A stretch of DNA of 64,000 bases, from assembly GCF_041154485.1 (NCBI RefSeq), contig NZ_AP028669.1:1860001-1924000 (forward strand), in the 5' to 3' direction. Under the pieces are notes generated by a model. That model did not search any database. It had not been told where the DNA came from and worked only from the letters and a program-made list of their open reading frames with translations. Below, in pieces: positions 62,364 to 64,000 of the stretch (position 1 is its first letter; each line of letters begins with the position of its first letter). Both the position numbers and the translations under genes were made by a program. The stretch comes from Variovorax sp. V93. Its GTDB lineage: Bacteria; Pseudomonadota; Gammaproteobacteria; Burkholderiales; Burkholderiaceae_C.

Positions 62364-62395
62364 TGGACAAGTGTCGTTCCTAGTTGTACGATGAC
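62364..62395 (+). promoter_or_regulatory. Promoter with operator upstream of the Bug-kdgD unit
   Basis: TGGACA (62364-62369), 17 bases and TACGAT (62387-62392) form a sigma-70 promoter. GTTGTACGATGAC (62383-62395) overlaps the -10 and matches the reverse complement of the operator at 61490-61502 in 11 of 13 positions. The FadR-type regulator therefore probably represses this unit too. Confidence 0.65.
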
Positions 62396-62424
62396 TGACA
62401 ACACAACTCAGCAGGAGACTTGGA

Positions 62425-63399
62425 ATGAGCTTGAAACGACGTGATCTGATGCTTGGCGCCCTCGGCGGCGGCGTGCTTGCGGCCGGTGGCGTGCATGCTG
62501 CCGACAACTGGCCGTCCAAGCCCGTGCGCATCGTGGTGCCGTACCCGCCGGGCGGTTCGTCCGACATCATTGCCCGCTCCATCAGCCAGCAGTTGTCGGA
62601 GGCGCTCGGCCAGCCGGTCATCGTCGAGAACAAGCCGGGCGCCAACGGCAACCTCGGCGCCGATTTCGTCGCCAAGTCCAAGCCCGACGGCTACACGCTG
62701 CTGCTGTGCGACGTCGGCGCGCTCGCCATCAGCCCCTCGGTCTACACGCGGCTGCCTTTCGATCCTTCCAAGGACCTGCGCGGCGTGACCATGCTGGCCT
62801 ATTCTCCGCATCTGCTGGTGGTGCACCCGTCGGTCCAGGCCAACAACCTGAAGGAACTGGTCGCGCTGTCGAAGAAGTCGGAAATCAATTTTGCCGTGAC
62901 CGCCACCGGCAGCGCGCCGCACCTGGCCGGCGTGGCGCTCGAGCGCGCGAGCGGGGCGCGCTGGCAGTACGTGCCCTACAAGGGCGGCGTGCAGGCGGTG
63001 CAGGACACGGTGGCGGGCCAGACGCAGATCCTGATGAACGGCATGCTCGCCACCCTGCCTCATGTGCAGAGCGGCAAGCTCAAGGTGCTCGGCGTCTCGA
63101 AAGCGACGCGCATGCCGCTGATCGGCGAAGTGCCCACCATCGCGGAGCAGGGCGTGGCCGGCTTCGAGTCGGGCACCTGGCAAGGCGTGCGGGTGGCCAA
63201 GGGCACGCCCGACGCCATCGTGCAGCGCCTCAACAAGGAACTGATCACCGTCATCCGCTCAGCCGACATCCGCTCGCGCCTCGCAGGCCAGGGCGCCGAG
63301 GTCGTGACCATGGCGCCGGCCGAGGAAGAGCAGTTCTTCGGCAAGGAACGCGCGCGCTGGGCCAAGGTGGTGGCCGACGCGGGCATCAAACTCGACTAA
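62425..63399 (+). CDS. Bug/TctC family solute-binding protein
   Basis: The 324-residue protein starts [20 protein letters not shown] with KRRDLMLG, a twin-arginine-type signal ending in VHAAD. The Bug motifs are [41 protein letters not shown] and VPYKGGVQA. It is 43 bases upstream of kdgD and shares an operator with the uronate regulator gene, so it probably binds a hexuronate or aldarate. The locus thus has both a TRAP binding protein and several Bug proteins. Confidence 0.93.
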   Translation: MSLKRRDLMLGALGGGVLAAGGVHAADNWPSKPVRIVVPYPPGGSSDIIARSISQQLSEALGQPVIVENKPGANGNLGADFVAKSKPDGYTLLLCDVGALAISPSVYTRLPFDPSKDLRGVTMLAYSPHLLVVHPSVQANNLKELVALSKKSEINFAVTATGSAPHLAGVALERASGARWQYVPYKGGVQAVQDTVAGQTQILMNGMLATLPHVQSGKLKVLGVSKATRMPLIGEVPTIAEQGVAGFESGTWQGVRVAKGTPDAIVQRLNKELITVIRSADIRSRLAGQGAEVVTMAPAEEEQFFGKERARWAKVVADAGIKLD

Positions 63400-63442
63400 G
63401 CGCCCCAGGATCCATTTTCAACTCACTCTCATTGGTGTCTCG

Positions 63443-64000
63443 ATGAACCCTCAAGAACTCAAATCCATCATGGGCTCCGGCCTGCTCTCGTTCCCGTTGA
63501 CCGACTTCGACGCGAACGGCGACTTCAACAAGAAGGGCTACGAGCAGCGTCTCGAATGGCTCGCTCCCTACGGCGCGAGCGCGCTGTTCGCGGCCGGCGG
63601 CACCGGCGAGTTCTTCTCGCTGACCGGCGACGAGTACCCCGGCATCATCCAGACCGCGGTCGACACCTGCCGCGGCGTGGTGCCCATCATTGCGGGCGCC
63701 GGCGGCCCCACGCGCTTTGCGATCCAGTGCGCGCAGGCGGCCGAGAAGGCCGGCGCGCACGGCATCCTGCTGCTGCCGCACTACCTGACCGAAGCCGGCC
63801 AGGAAGGCCTGGCCGCGCACGTGGAAGCCGTGTGCAAGAGCGTGAAGTTCGGCGTGATCGTCTACAACCGCGCCACCAGCCGCCTCAAGCCCGAGACGCT
63901 GGCCGCGCTGGCCGAGCGCAACCCGAACCTCGTGGGCTTCAAGGACGGCGTGGGCGACATCGAGGCCATGGTGGCCATCTACCAGAAGATGGGCGATCGC
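63443..64000 (+). CDS. kdgD: 5-dehydro-4-deoxyglucarate dehydratase, 3' end cut by window
   Basis: The visible 186 residues match the KdgD branch of the DHDPS/NAL aldolase family: [39 protein letters not shown] (the T-GE-F substrate loop), [10 protein letters not shown] (Tyr141) and the Schiff-base Lys167 in VGFKDGVGD. It dehydrates and decarboxylates 5-dehydro-4-deoxyglucarate to 2-oxoglutarate semialdehyde, completing the pathway that starts with udh. The frame stays open to the window end; the family is about 300 residues long, so roughly a third is missing. Confidence 0.93.
   Translation, partial: MNPQELKSIMGSGLLSFPLTDFDANGDFNKKGYEQRLEWLAPYGASALFAAGGTGEFFSLTGDEYPGIIQTAVDTCRGVVPIIAGAGGPTRFAIQCAQAAEKAGAHGILLLPHYLTEAGQEGLAAHVEAVCKSVKFGVIVYNRATSRLKPETLAALAERNPNLVGFKDGVGDIEAMVAIYQKMGDR

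Overview
The window is GC-rich, densely coded DNA of a betaproteobacterium, most likely a Variovorax-like member of the Comamonadaceae. This is an inference from gene content: six orphan Bug-type solute-binding proteins, an intracellular polyhydroxyalkanoate depolymerase, many LysR/IclR/FadR-type regulators, and dispersed intergenic repeats of a style I associate with that family. I saw no rRNA, tRNA, CRISPR array, phage module or transposase. Coding is almost continuous. Only two gene-free gaps exceed 300 bases: 13539-13883, which holds a large inverted repeat, and 44247-44976, which is partly AT-rich.

Layout. 1-9.2 kb holds a partial hypothetical gene, App1-like phosphatase, folA, thyA, a cobalt-type nitrile hydratase operon (alpha, beta, activator), a D-2-hydroxyacid dehydrogenase-type flavoprotein, small membrane proteins, a thioredoxin-like protein and an NAD-binding protein. 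9.2-24.3 kb is an accessory catabolic stretch: LysR/M20 peptidase/Bug; alpha/beta hydrolase; metY; CBS protein; Bug/adenosine deaminase/LysR; phaZ; GST; IclR/Bug/Rieske oxygenase. 24.3-28.4 kb is a five-gene operon of poorly known function (DCC protein, methyltransferase, membrane-SRPBCC protein, DUF4166, DOPA-dioxygenase-like) with its probable GbsR/MarR regulator and two near-identical operators. 28.5-31.7 kb has an SOS-boxed radical SAM gene, gntK and gnd.

31.8-38.9 kb is a long same-strand run. Its first six genes look like one operon: a Rieske protein, a Rieske-less non-heme iron oxygenase subunit, a GST-like protein, glutathione-dependent formaldehyde dehydrogenase, an alpha/beta hydrolase and S-formylglutathione hydrolase. 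I read this as a split oxidative demethylase wired to disposal of the formaldehyde it would release. It is the most interesting candidate system in the window.

39-51 kb is largely housekeeping and stress: aroQ, the SpoVR-YeaH-PrkA stress trio, dnaJ/dnaK/grpE with two sigma-32-type promoters, an FKBP isomerase, a winged-helix protein and psd. 51-64 kb is a uronate catabolic locus. Uronate dehydrogenase, SMP-30 lactonase, a TRAP transporter, galactarate dehydratase, an SDR, two Bug proteins and a beta-propeller lactonase run leftward. A FadR-type regulator, a further Bug protein and 5-dehydro-4-deoxyglucarate dehydratase (cut by the window end) run rightward. Matching operator sequences overlap the promoters of the regulator and of the Bug-kdgD unit, so the regulator probably represses the locus.
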